From Bacteroidota bacterium (GTDB lineage: Bacteria > Bacteroidota > Bacteroidia > Bacteroidales > Dysgonomonadaceae): 64,000 nt of DNA. Location: contig JAFADY010000021.1 in NCBI GenBank assembly GCA_023424395.1, positions 186,001 through 250,000 on the forward strand, given 5' to 3'. Both the position numbers and the translations under genes were made by a program. The notes beneath the pieces were generated by a model, which saw only the letters and a program-made list of their open reading frames with translations, made no database searches and was not told the DNA's origin. Below are positions 34,771 through 42,887 of this stretch, one piece after another; position 1 is the stretch's first letter; each line of letters opens with the position of its first letter.

Positions 34771-34781
34771 CTTTTTAGAAA

Positions 34782-35792
34782 ATGACAAATTTGAATGCCG
34801 TTATAACAGGAATCACAGCAAGTGTACCGGATTACATTCTCACCAACGAGGAACTTTCTACCATGGTAGATACTTCCGATGAATGGATAATGACCCGCGT
34901 TGGGATAAAAGAGAGACGTATTTTAAAAGGAGAAGGACAGGGCGTTTCCGTTTTGGGAACCAAAGCCGTTGAAGAGTTATTAAATAAGACCCGCACCAAA
35001 CCCGAAGAAGTGGATGCGGTTATATTCGCAACCACCACACCCGATCATCTTTTTCCATCCACCGCATCCATTGTCGCAGAAAATACCGGCATTAAAAATG
35101 CTTTTTGTTTCGACATGGAAGTGGCTTGCTCGGGATTTATTTACGGTTTGGAAATATGTAACGGTTTGATTAAAACGGGGAAATACAAAAAAATTATTCT
35201 CTTGGCCGGAGATAAGATGTCGTCCGTAACCAATTATAAAGACCGCGCCACCTGTCCGTTATTCGGCGATGCTGCAGGCGCAGTTATGATTGAACCAACA
35301 GAGGAAAAGATAGGCATAATGGATGCAAAACTTCATTCCGACGGAGTAGGGTACGAACCGTTGCAAATGAAAGCAGGAGGCAGTAAATTTCCGGCTTCGC
35401 GCGAAACCGTTGAAAATTTGGAGCACACTGTTTATCAGGAAGGAAAAGTCGTATTCAAATACGCGGTATCGCGTATGGCGGAAGTTTCGTTGGAAATCAT
35501 GGAGCGAAACAATCTCACAGCGGAAAATGTGGATTGGCTTGTGCCTCATCAGGCCAATATGCGCATCATAGACGCAGCAGTACAACGTACCGGCTTGCCT
35601 TACGAAAAAGTAATGATAAACATAGAGCGTTACGGCAATACAAGCGCCGGAACCATTCCGCTGTGTTTGTGGGAATGGGAACCGAAATTACGCAAAGGCG
35701 ACAACATTATTCTTACCGCTTTCGGCGCCGGCTTCTCGTGGGGAAGCGTTTACCTGAAATGGGGTTATGATGGCGATAAGATACTTTCTTAA
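34782..35792 (+). CDS. fabH: 3-oxoacyl-ACP synthase III FabH
   Basis: FabH starts fatty acid synthesis by condensing an acyl-CoA with malonyl-ACP. The 336 residues hold the full triad: Cys116 (EVACSGFIYG), His256 (VPHQANMRI) and Asn286 (YGNTSAG). The C-terminal FGAGFSWGSVYLKW is typical. Order yceD-rpmF-fabH matches the conserved cluster, but plsX, found between rpmF and fabH in many bacteria, is absent. A palindromic repeat follows the stop directly. Confidence 0.96.
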   Translation: MTNLNAVITGITASVPDYILTNEELSTMVDTSDEWIMTRVGIKERRILKGEGQGVSVLGTKAVEELLNKTRTKPEEVDAVIFATTTPDHLFPSTASIVAENTGIKNAFCFDMEVACSGFIYGLEICNGLIKTGKYKKIILLAGDKMSSVTNYKDRATCPLFGDAAGAVMIEPTEEKIGIMDAKLHSDGVGYEPLQMKAGGSKFPASRETVENLEHTVYQEGKVVFKYAVSRMAEVSLEIMERNNLTAENVDWLVPHQANMRIIDAAVQRTGLPYEKVMINIERYGNTSAGTIPLCLWEWEPKLRKGDNIILTAFGAGFSWGSVYLKWGYDGDKILS

Positions 35793-35822
35793 CTTTGTCA
35801 AAGTCCTAAAACTTTGACAAAG
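35793..35822 (+). repeat. Palindromic repeat, copy 1 (after fabH)
   Basis: CTTTGTCAAAGT (35793-35804) and ACTTTGACAAAG (35811-35822) around a 6-base loop. It starts on the base after the fabH stop. A near-identical copy lies at 51671-51699. Confidence 0.85.
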
Positions 35823-35837
35823 CTCATAACAAAAAAA

Positions 35838-35862
35838 CGCTCCAAAAAGGGAGCGTTTTTTT
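35838..35862 (+). terminator. Terminator after fabH
   Basis: CGCTCC (35838-35843), loop, GGAGCG (35850-35855), followed by seven T; A-run before the stem extends the pairing. Confidence 0.88.
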
Positions 35863-35910
35863 ATTTTTTCTGCTACACAACATCTTTTTCAGGTTTTTTG
35901 GTAGAACTGA

Positions 35911-35939
35911 AATTAGTAAATTTGTAAAATTTACTAATT
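35911..35939 (+). promoter_or_regulatory. Perfect 13-base inverted repeat over the GH20-operon promoter
   Basis: AATTAGTAAATTT (35911-35923), GTA, AAATTTACTAATT (35927-35939). The -7-like box TAAATTTG (35917-35924) lies inside it, 42 bases or so before the first gene of the glycan operon. It looks like a dimeric regulator site rather than a terminator, as no T run follows. Confidence 0.6.
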
Positions 35940-35981
35940 ATTCCAGACCACCGGTTTAGATTAACTCAAATACAAATAAAT

Positions 35982-37787
35982 ATGAAACTTCTTTTGATAA
36001 AAATTTTTATTTTATTATTCTCTACCTCGTTACTTTCGCAAGAATCAGGTATAATTCCAAAGCCCCTAAAAATTGACAAAAAACAGGGATTTTTTTCGTT
36101 TGATGGTAACACAAAAATTAATTATAATGATGATAAAATAGCACACCTGACTGGTTTTTTAACCGATTTTATAAGTAACAACTATGGTTTAGATTTGACT
36201 ACACAAAAAATCGGAAAGAAACAGAATAAACAGATAAATCTTATATTGGATAATTCTTACAAATCAGAGTCTTATGAATTAATAATTAAGAAGGACTTTA
36301 TTGAAATTATTGGAGACGAAGCAGGATTATTTTATGGTTTGCAGTCTTTTCTGCAATTAATGCCGTTCAATAAAACTTCTTCGTCCTATAACATACCGCA
36401 GATGGAAATTTACGATGAACCACGCTTCAAATATAGAGGTTCTATGTTGGATGTAGGAAGATATTTTTTTCCTGTTAGTGATGTGAAAAAATACATCGAT
36501 TTAATGGCTCATTATAAATTAAACACTTTCCATTGGCATTTAACTGAAGATGCCGGCTGGAGAATCGAAATTAATAAATACCCGCTTCTTACTCAAATAG
36601 GTGCATGGAGAAGAGGCACTCAATCTTTTCATCCGGTAGAATCATTCGATCGGTTGCCTCACGGAGGGTTTTATACGCAGGCGCAAATTAGAGATATCGT
36701 ATCTTACGCACAAAAAAGAAATATCACAATTATTCCGGAAATAGACATGCCGGGACATACACTTTCAGTATTGGCCGCATACCCCGAAATATCTTGCACA
36801 GGAGGACCTTTTAAGGTTTTAGAACATTGGGGTATTCAAAAAGACGTTATGTGTGCCGGAAATGAACAAACATATCAATTTATAGAAAACGTTCTTAACG
36901 AATTACTTGAATTGTTTCCTTCGAAAATAATTCATATAGGAGGAGATGAAGCTCCTAAAGATAGGTGGAAAAAGTGCCCTAAATGCCAAAACAAGATTAA
37001 AGAACAGAACTTAAAAAACGAGCATGAGTTACAAAGCTATTTCGTAAAAAGAGTAGGAGCATATCTTGAAAGTAAAGGCAGAAAAATGATGGGATGGGAT
37101 GAAATTATGGAAGGAGGCCTTGCAGATAACGCAATTGTAATGAGTTGGAGAGGAGAAGAAGGAGGCATAGAGGCGGCAAAACTGCATAATGAAGTAGTAA
37201 TGGCGCCCAATATTTTTATGTACTTGGATTATTACCAAGGAAAGCATGAGGAGGAGCCGGTAAATATCGGCGGTTATGTTCCCTTAGAAACAGTCTATCA
37301 TTATGAACCGTTATCGCCAAAAATTCCACAAGAAAATCAAAAATACATTATCGGATTACAGGGAAACGTTTGGATGGAGTTTATCCATAGTTACCCGAAA
37401 GTAGAATACATGGCGTTTCCGAGATTAATGGCGGTGGCTGAAATTGGATGGAGTACACCTGAAAAAGATTTTAAGGATTTCGCCAATAGATTAAGCCACA
37501 ATTTGGTGTGGTTGGATAAAAAAGGAATAAATTTCCGAATTCCGGATGCGTTTTATTCAACCGAAAAAAATGATGATGAAATATTTATTAAAATGGAATC
37601 GCCGATTTTAAACAGTAATATTTATTATACGCTGGATGGTAAAGACCCAATGCAGTACGGTATAAATTATACAAAACCGTTCAAAATAGATTCAGATTCT
37701 TTACAACTGAAATATGTTATAAGAACAAATACCGGAAGGGTAAGCGGAACTAGAATAATTAACGCTAATGACGCTAAAAATAAATAA
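35982..37787 (+). CDS. GH20 beta-N-acetylhexosaminidase, secreted
   Basis: The enzyme removes terminal beta-linked GlcNAc or GalNAc. The 601 residues start with a signal peptide (ends TSLLSQ), then an N-terminal GH20b domain (about 22-145), the GH20 barrel (about 148-500; HWHLTEDAGWRIEI, IPEIDMPGH) with the catalytic Asp322-Glu323 pair in HIGGDEAP, and a C-terminal beta domain with YYTLDGKDP. The natural start is at the ATG 43 bases after the inverted repeat. It begins the six-gene glycan operon, 11 bases before the next gene. Confidence 0.95.
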   Translation: MKLLLIKIFILLFSTSLLSQESGIIPKPLKIDKKQGFFSFDGNTKINYNDDKIAHLTGFLTDFISNNYGLDLTTQKIGKKQNKQINLILDNSYKSESYELIIKKDFIEIIGDEAGLFYGLQSFLQLMPFNKTSSSYNIPQMEIYDEPRFKYRGSMLDVGRYFFPVSDVKKYIDLMAHYKLNTFHWHLTEDAGWRIEINKYPLLTQIGAWRRGTQSFHPVESFDRLPHGGFYTQAQIRDIVSYAQKRNITIIPEIDMPGHTLSVLAAYPEISCTGGPFKVLEHWGIQKDVMCAGNEQTYQFIENVLNELLELFPSKIIHIGGDEAPKDRWKKCPKCQNKIKEQNLKNEHELQSYFVKRVGAYLESKGRKMMGWDEIMEGGLADNAIVMSWRGEEGGIEAAKLHNEVVMAPNIFMYLDYYQGKHEEEPVNIGGYVPLETVYHYEPLSPKIPQENQKYIIGLQGNVWMEFIHSYPKVEYMAFPRLMAVAEIGWSTPEKDFKDFANRLSHNLVWLDKKGINFRIPDAFYSTEKNDDEIFIKMESPILNSNIYYTLDGKDPMQYGINYTKPFKIDSDSLQLKYVIRTNTGRVSGTRIINANDAKNK

Positions 37788-37798
37788 AACCTTTAATT

Positions 37799-40333
37799 AT
37801 GAAGAGAAAAGAAGCTAAGTTGATATTATCTTTTTTAATTATCTTTTTGTTTGTTGTACAAATAAATGCAAACACTCCAGAGCTAACTCCTATAGATATA
37901 ACCAACAATCTGCGTGCGCCCGCATATCCATTGGTTACAGTAGATCCGTATTTCAGCGCATGGTCTTATACCGATAATTTGTACGATGACCAAGTAAGGC
38001 ACTGGACAGGGAAAGAATTTCCATTACTGGGTGTAATACGGGTAGATGGAGAAACTTATCGTTTTTTGGGAAAAGAAAACTTATCGCTAAAACCTATTCT
38101 CCCAACTGTTCGCGAAGAAAAATGGAGTGGAAAATATACATTGGATAGACCACGCGGAGATGGATGGAAATCTATAAATTTTAATGATGGGGTATGGAAA
38201 ACAGGTAAATCCGCTTTTGGCACGCCAAACGAACCGAATTTGTCAACACTATGGGAAACAGAAGATATTTGGGTACGCCGCATTTTCAATTTAGACGAAG
38301 ATTTGATAAATAAAACTATTTACTTACATTATTCGCACGATGATATTTTCGAGTTGTATATCAACGGAATTCAAGTAATAGGTACCGGTTATTCGTGGAA
38401 GTATAACGTGTTGGAAGAACTTTCGGATGAAGTTAAAGCCACATTAAAGAGGGGCCGGAATATTATTACAGCTCATTGTCATAATCGCACGGGTGGAGGA
38501 TACGTGGATTTTGGTTTATATGAAAAAGAACCAAATAAGGAAGCGTTTAATAAAACAGCCATTCAAAAATCGGCCAATGTATTACCAACCCAAACAATTT
38601 ACGCTTTCGAATGCGGTCCTGTTGATTTAGAAGTTATTTTTACTACGCCGCTCCTATTGGATCAACTTGCATTAATTTCACGACCCGTTAGTTATATTAC
38701 TTATCAAGTAAAGTCTCGCGATAATGATTCTCACGACGTTCAGGTTTACTTTGAAGCTACTCCACAATGGGCAGTGAACGATGACAGTCAACCCGTTGAT
38801 TTTGAAAAAATTGAAAAAGACGGATTAACGTATCTTAAAACCGGTACGAAAGAACAACCAATTCTTCAAAAAAAAGGTGATGATTTACGGATCGACTGGG
38901 GATATTTCTATTTAACGGGAAAGTCAAATGAATCGGTTTTAAATTTTGGAGATTACTGGGATTCGAAGAAAGAGTTTAAGAAAAATGGTCGAATACGCCC
39001 TATGGTTTCTCAAAATCTATCCGAAAACATGTCTGAAAATATGACCGTTCTCTCGTTAAGTAGCGATTTAGGCAGAGTTTCAACATCAAAAATTTCAGGA
39101 TATATCATGCTAGGATATGATGATATATATTCCATTCAATATTTCAACGATAATCTTAAGGGCTATTGGACCAACGATGGAAAAACCGATATTTATGAGG
39201 TTTTTAAAACAGCTGAAAAAGATTACAAAAGCATCATGGATAGATGTGCCGAATTTAATATCGAATTAATGACCGATGCAAAATATGGCGGTGGAGAAAA
39301 ATATGCCGAAATTTGCGCATTGGCATACAGACAAGCTATTTCAGCACATAAATTGGTAAAAGATAAAAACGGTACATTGCTGTTTCTGTCAAAAGAAAAT
39401 AATAGTAATGGCTCTATTGGTACTGTTGATATTTCTTATCCTTCCGCGCCGTTATTTTTAATTTACAACACCGAGTTAGTCAAAGGAATGCTCAACCATA
39501 TCTTTTATTACAGCGAAAGTGGGAAATGGACAAAACCATTTGCTGCACACGATGTGGGTACTTACCCGATTGCCAATGGACAGACTTACGGCGGAGATAT
39601 GCCTATTGAAGAATCAGGGAATATGTTGATATTAACTGCAGCCATTGCAATAAGAGAAGGTAGGGCTAATTATGCAGCCAAGCATTGGAAAATATTAACA
39701 ACCTGGGCAAATTATTTGGTGGATGAGGGTTTGTACCCTGATAATCAGCTATGCACGGATGATTTTGCCGGACACTTCGCACACAATGCTAACCTGTCTA
39801 TAAAAGCCATAATGGGCATTGCGTCTTATAGTAAACTTGCCGATATGCTCGGGAAACCCCACATCGCTGAAAAATATATGGAAACGGCAAAGGAAATGGC
39901 AATTGAATGGGAAAAAATGGCCAACGATGGAGATCACTACCGTTTAACTTTCGACCGTCCGGATACTTGGAGCCAGAAGTATAATTTGGTTTGGGATAAA
40001 TTGTTGGGATATAATATATTCGATCCAAATATTGCCAAGAAAGAGATAGCTTATTATCTTACAAAACAAAATGCATACGGGTTGCCGTTGGACATTAGGG
40101 AAACCTATACGAAATCTGACTGGATTGTTTGGACGGCAACAATGGCTGACAATATGCAGGATTTTAGAGCACTAACGGATTACGTTCATAAATATGCTAA
40201 CGAAACAAGTTCACGTGTACCCTTGAGTGATTGGCATGAAACAACTGATGGGAGAATGGTCGGGTTTAAAGCGCGTTCAGTAGTAGGTGGATACTTTATG
40301 AAACTATTGCAAAAAGAATTGGCTGATGAGTAA
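37799..40333 (+). CDS. DUF4965-type (glutaminase A-like / six-hairpin) secreted protein
   Basis: The 844-residue protein has a signal peptide (ends QINAN) followed by DUF4964-like and DUF5127-like N-terminal parts (RAPAYPLVTVDPYFSAWS; an inserted jelly-roll of about residues 100-240 with WVRRIFNLDED, resembling a sugar-binding domain), and a C-terminal alpha-toroid (DUF4965/DUF1793; DISYPSAPLFLIYN, MPIEESGNMLIL, DWHETTDGRMVGFKARSVVGGYF). Annotation as glutaminase comes from fungal GtaA; the toroid and operon context in Bacteroidota suggest a glycosidase-like activity. Substrate unknown. The inserted jelly-roll is a point of interest. Confidence 0.8.
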   Translation: MKRKEAKLILSFLIIFLFVVQINANTPELTPIDITNNLRAPAYPLVTVDPYFSAWSYTDNLYDDQVRHWTGKEFPLLGVIRVDGETYRFLGKENLSLKPILPTVREEKWSGKYTLDRPRGDGWKSINFNDGVWKTGKSAFGTPNEPNLSTLWETEDIWVRRIFNLDEDLINKTIYLHYSHDDIFELYINGIQVIGTGYSWKYNVLEELSDEVKATLKRGRNIITAHCHNRTGGGYVDFGLYEKEPNKEAFNKTAIQKSANVLPTQTIYAFECGPVDLEVIFTTPLLLDQLALISRPVSYITYQVKSRDNDSHDVQVYFEATPQWAVNDDSQPVDFEKIEKDGLTYLKTGTKEQPILQKKGDDLRIDWGYFYLTGKSNESVLNFGDYWDSKKEFKKNGRIRPMVSQNLSENMSENMTVLSLSSDLGRVSTSKISGYIMLGYDDIYSIQYFNDNLKGYWTNDGKTDIYEVFKTAEKDYKSIMDRCAEFNIELMTDAKYGGGEKYAEICALAYRQAISAHKLVKDKNGTLLFLSKENNSNGSIGTVDISYPSAPLFLIYNTELVKGMLNHIFYYSESGKWTKPFAAHDVGTYPIANGQTYGGDMPIEESGNMLILTAAIAIREGRANYAAKHWKILTTWANYLVDEGLYPDNQLCTDDFAGHFAHNANLSIKAIMGIASYSKLADMLGKPHIAEKYMETAKEMAIEWEKMANDGDHYRLTFDRPDTWSQKYNLVWDKLLGYNIFDPNIAKKEIAYYLTKQNAYGLPLDIRETYTKSDWIVWTATMADNMQDFRALTDYVHKYANETSSRVPLSDWHETTDGRMVGFKARSVVGGYFMKLLQKELADE

Positions 40334-40391
40334 TATTTTCTTATAGCGCGATATAAAGACGATGTCTTTACCGTTAATTTACAAAGTTGCG

Positions 40392-41828
40392 ATGAAAAAA
40401 GTAATAGTTTTAATAGGTTATTATTTAGTAATTACGCTTTTTACTTGTTGTGAAACAAAAAATGGAAGAGAGATACCCCGTACAAATAATACCCAAAAGT
40501 ACGAGGTGAATATCTCACGCTCCATAAAATTGGCTGACAATGCAATGGCTTCTTATTTTTCAGGAGATTCTATGGTAATGAGTAGATATTACAATCCATA
40601 CACTCAACTCAGCTCTGACGAGAAAGGCAGCATCTGGATGTATAACAGCGCCATTGAAGCAGTTAATGCAATTCTACACTCCATAACGACTGAGAAAGAG
40701 AAAGGAAATAGAAGTTACTACGATCGATATTACAATAAATATATACAACTTTTGAGTGATCTTTATTCTAATGCCGGTTATTATTTAGGAACATTTACGC
40801 TTACTTCATATACTCAAACTGCCGAATGGACTGTGTATGGTGTCAATCGAGGTATAGAAAAAGGGAGAGCCAAAGTAGAAGGAATAGAGAATGTATATGA
40901 TGATCAAATGTGGTTAATTCGTGAATTAATAGAATCTTACAGACTGACAGGCAATGAAGATTTTTTAAGTGAAGTTGAATATCTTACAACTTATGTATTA
41001 GATGGGTGGGATTGTACAATGGATGAAGATGGGAATGAGCGCGGAGGCATTACATGGGGGCCGGGTTATGTATCAAAACACGCTTGTAGTAATGCTCCTA
41101 TGATAAGCCCTCTTGTATGGCTTCATGAAATATACAAGAATAAAAGTGATTTAATTACATACCGATTTATCGATTCTGTCGACAAGAAAACGCGCAAGAG
41201 TGAAGAGATCAAGAAGAGTGAATATTATCTCTTTTTTGCTGAAAAAATTTACGATTGGCAGAAACAACATCTGCTTCGCTCCGATGGAGTTTATGACGAT
41301 ATGATGGGTGGTTGTTCTCCGAATAAACCCGAAGTCGAAAATATTTATGGAGAAAAATACAGGGAAGGTATTATTTGCATTGACAGAGTAGGGCCTGCGA
41401 TCACTTACAACAGTGGAACAATGTTGTCAGGTGCTGCTGATCTTTATAGAGTCACCGATGATAATATATATTACACTGATGGTGTAAATTTATCAGATGC
41501 AAGTTTTAAATATTTTGCAAATTTAGGTGACGAGTTAGACGGATACTACACGTACGATGTCAGCGGTTTCAGAAATTGGTTTAATCTTGTATTATTGCGT
41601 GGTTTTATAGATTTTTATCCATTTTATAAAAACACCGGAAACTATATTCAAACTTTCCAACAAAATCTTGACTACGGCTATAAAAATTTTCTCTACGAAG
41701 GATTCCTGCCTGACAATCTTTTAAAAGGTTGGAAAGAAAATATTCATGAAAATAATTTAGAAGGTATGAGTCAATTTGCCTATATAACGGAATACGCGCT
41801 TTTATCGAAATTTGAATTAGAAAAATAA
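40392..41828 (+). CDS. GH76-like (alpha-1,6-mannanase family) lipoprotein
   Basis: From ATG 40392 the 478-residue protein has a lipoprotein signal with a double Cys (TLFTCCETK, positions 19-20). The body is an (alpha/alpha)6 toroid like GH76: IWMYNSAIEAVNAIL, an acidic pair in YDDQMWLIRELI (Asp170-Asp171) at the place of the catalytic Asp-Asp, and GGITWGPGYVSKHACSNAPMISPLVWLHE in place of the GGxxW...KNxxxN segment. The similarity is clear in outline but not strict, so another toroid family is possible. The frame opens at 40362, but the first 10 residues have no signal. Third gene of the operon. Confidence 0.65.
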   Translation: MKKVIVLIGYYLVITLFTCCETKNGREIPRTNNTQKYEVNISRSIKLADNAMASYFSGDSMVMSRYYNPYTQLSSDEKGSIWMYNSAIEAVNAILHSITTEKEKGNRSYYDRYYNKYIQLLSDLYSNAGYYLGTFTLTSYTQTAEWTVYGVNRGIEKGRAKVEGIENVYDDQMWLIRELIESYRLTGNEDFLSEVEYLTTYVLDGWDCTMDEDGNERGGITWGPGYVSKHACSNAPMISPLVWLHEIYKNKSDLITYRFIDSVDKKTRKSEEIKKSEYYLFFAEKIYDWQKQHLLRSDGVYDDMMGGCSPNKPEVENIYGEKYREGIICIDRVGPAITYNSGTMLSGAADLYRVTDDNIYYTDGVNLSDASFKYFANLGDELDGYYTYDVSGFRNWFNLVLLRGFIDFYPFYKNTGNYIQTFQQNLDYGYKNFLYEGFLPDNLLKGWKENIHENNLEGMSQFAYITEYALLSKFELEK

Positions 41829-41839
41829 TTTTATAAACA

Positions 41840-42859
41840 ATGAATACTCAGCAAAATTTAAATTTTAGATTAATTGTTGTTTCTTTACTAATTGTCCTAT
41901 TTTCTTTTGATGCATTTTGTCAGACACCTGCGCCATTATACCGGGATCCTATTACCGATGGTGTTGCAGATCCATGTGTTGTTTACAACCCTTTCGAAAA
42001 AGCATGGTGGATACTTTACACACAACGAAGAGCGAATGTTGAAACAGCCGATGTTGCTTTTTGTTATGGAAATAAGATAGGGATTGCTTACTCCGAAGAC
42101 AATGGAAAAACATGGAGATACAGAGGCACCCTTGGTCTTGAATTCGAGCGCGGAAAAAATACCTTTTGGGCTCCGGATGTTGTTTTTCATAACGGAGTTT
42201 ATCACATGTTTGTTTCTTACACAAAAGGAGTTGGTAATCATTGGGGTGGAACCGCCACGATGATGCACTATACAAGCAAGAACTTATGGGATTGGGAACA
42301 TCAAGGCCCTGTAAAGCTCCCTAAAAAAGATGTAATTGATGCCACTTTAATTCAATTGCCAAATGGTAATTGGCGCATGTGGTATAAGTGGAACAATCAG
42401 TCGCTATTTGCCGATAGTAAAGATTTGTTTGAATGGAAAGGAGATTCGGTTCCCGCTGTAAGCGATGAACCGCACGAAGGTGCAAAAGCGTTTCATTTTA
42501 AAGGTTCTTATTGGTTTATTACAGACGAGTGGAAAGGAATGGCAGTTTACAGATCGGACGATCTATTGAAATGGAGGAAACAGAACGATCGGATTTTGGA
42601 TACGCCAAGTAGGCGAAAAGATGATTATCCAAGCGGAGCACACGGCGATGTACTTGTATTGGAAGACAAAGCATATATATTTTATTTCACACATCCCGGT
42701 CGTCGTTTTCACATTGAAGACTATCACAATGAAATAGGAAATATCCCCTACGAAATGAGACGATCTTCTCTTCAGGTGGCAGAGTTAGATATCGTTGATG
42801 GTCAGCTTATCGTAAAAGACAGGGACAAACCTTTCGATATGTATTTGCCAAACAAATAG
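41840..42859 (+). CDS. Secreted five-bladed beta-propeller glycoside hydrolase (GH43/GH32/GH117-like)
   Basis: The 339-residue protein has a signal peptide (ends DAFCQ) and propeller features: DPITDGVADPCVVY (blade 1, Asp), IAYSEDNGKTWRY, FWAPDVVFHNGVYHMFVSY (blade 2), DVIDATLIQLPNGNWRMWYK (blade 3, Asp), EGAKAFHFKGSYWFI (blade 4, Glu), SGAHGDVLVLEDKAYIFYFTHPGR (blade 5). This pattern is shared by GH43, GH32, GH117 and related families; I cannot name which. Two acidic residues plus a Glu are in the usual places, so it is probably active. Twelve bases after the GH76-like gene. Confidence 0.75.
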   Translation: MNTQQNLNFRLIVVSLLIVLFSFDAFCQTPAPLYRDPITDGVADPCVVYNPFEKAWWILYTQRRANVETADVAFCYGNKIGIAYSEDNGKTWRYRGTLGLEFERGKNTFWAPDVVFHNGVYHMFVSYTKGVGNHWGGTATMMHYTSKNLWDWEHQGPVKLPKKDVIDATLIQLPNGNWRMWYKWNNQSLFADSKDLFEWKGDSVPAVSDEPHEGAKAFHFKGSYWFITDEWKGMAVYRSDDLLKWRKQNDRILDTPSRRKDDYPSGAHGDVLVLEDKAYIFYFTHPGRRFHIEDYHNEIGNIPYEMRRSSLQVAELDIVDGQLIVKDRDKPFDMYLPNK

Positions 42860-42887
42860 ATTCTCTTAACACTAGTCGTAATTTATA

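Noticed and set aside
34708..34781. plsX expected between rpmF and fabH
   Set aside because: The gap is only 74 bases and holds a hairpin; plsX must be elsewhere or absent from this locus.
35793..35822. Insertion-sequence terminal repeat
   Set aside because: No transposase or second end is nearby; the palindrome stands alone and recurs at 51671.
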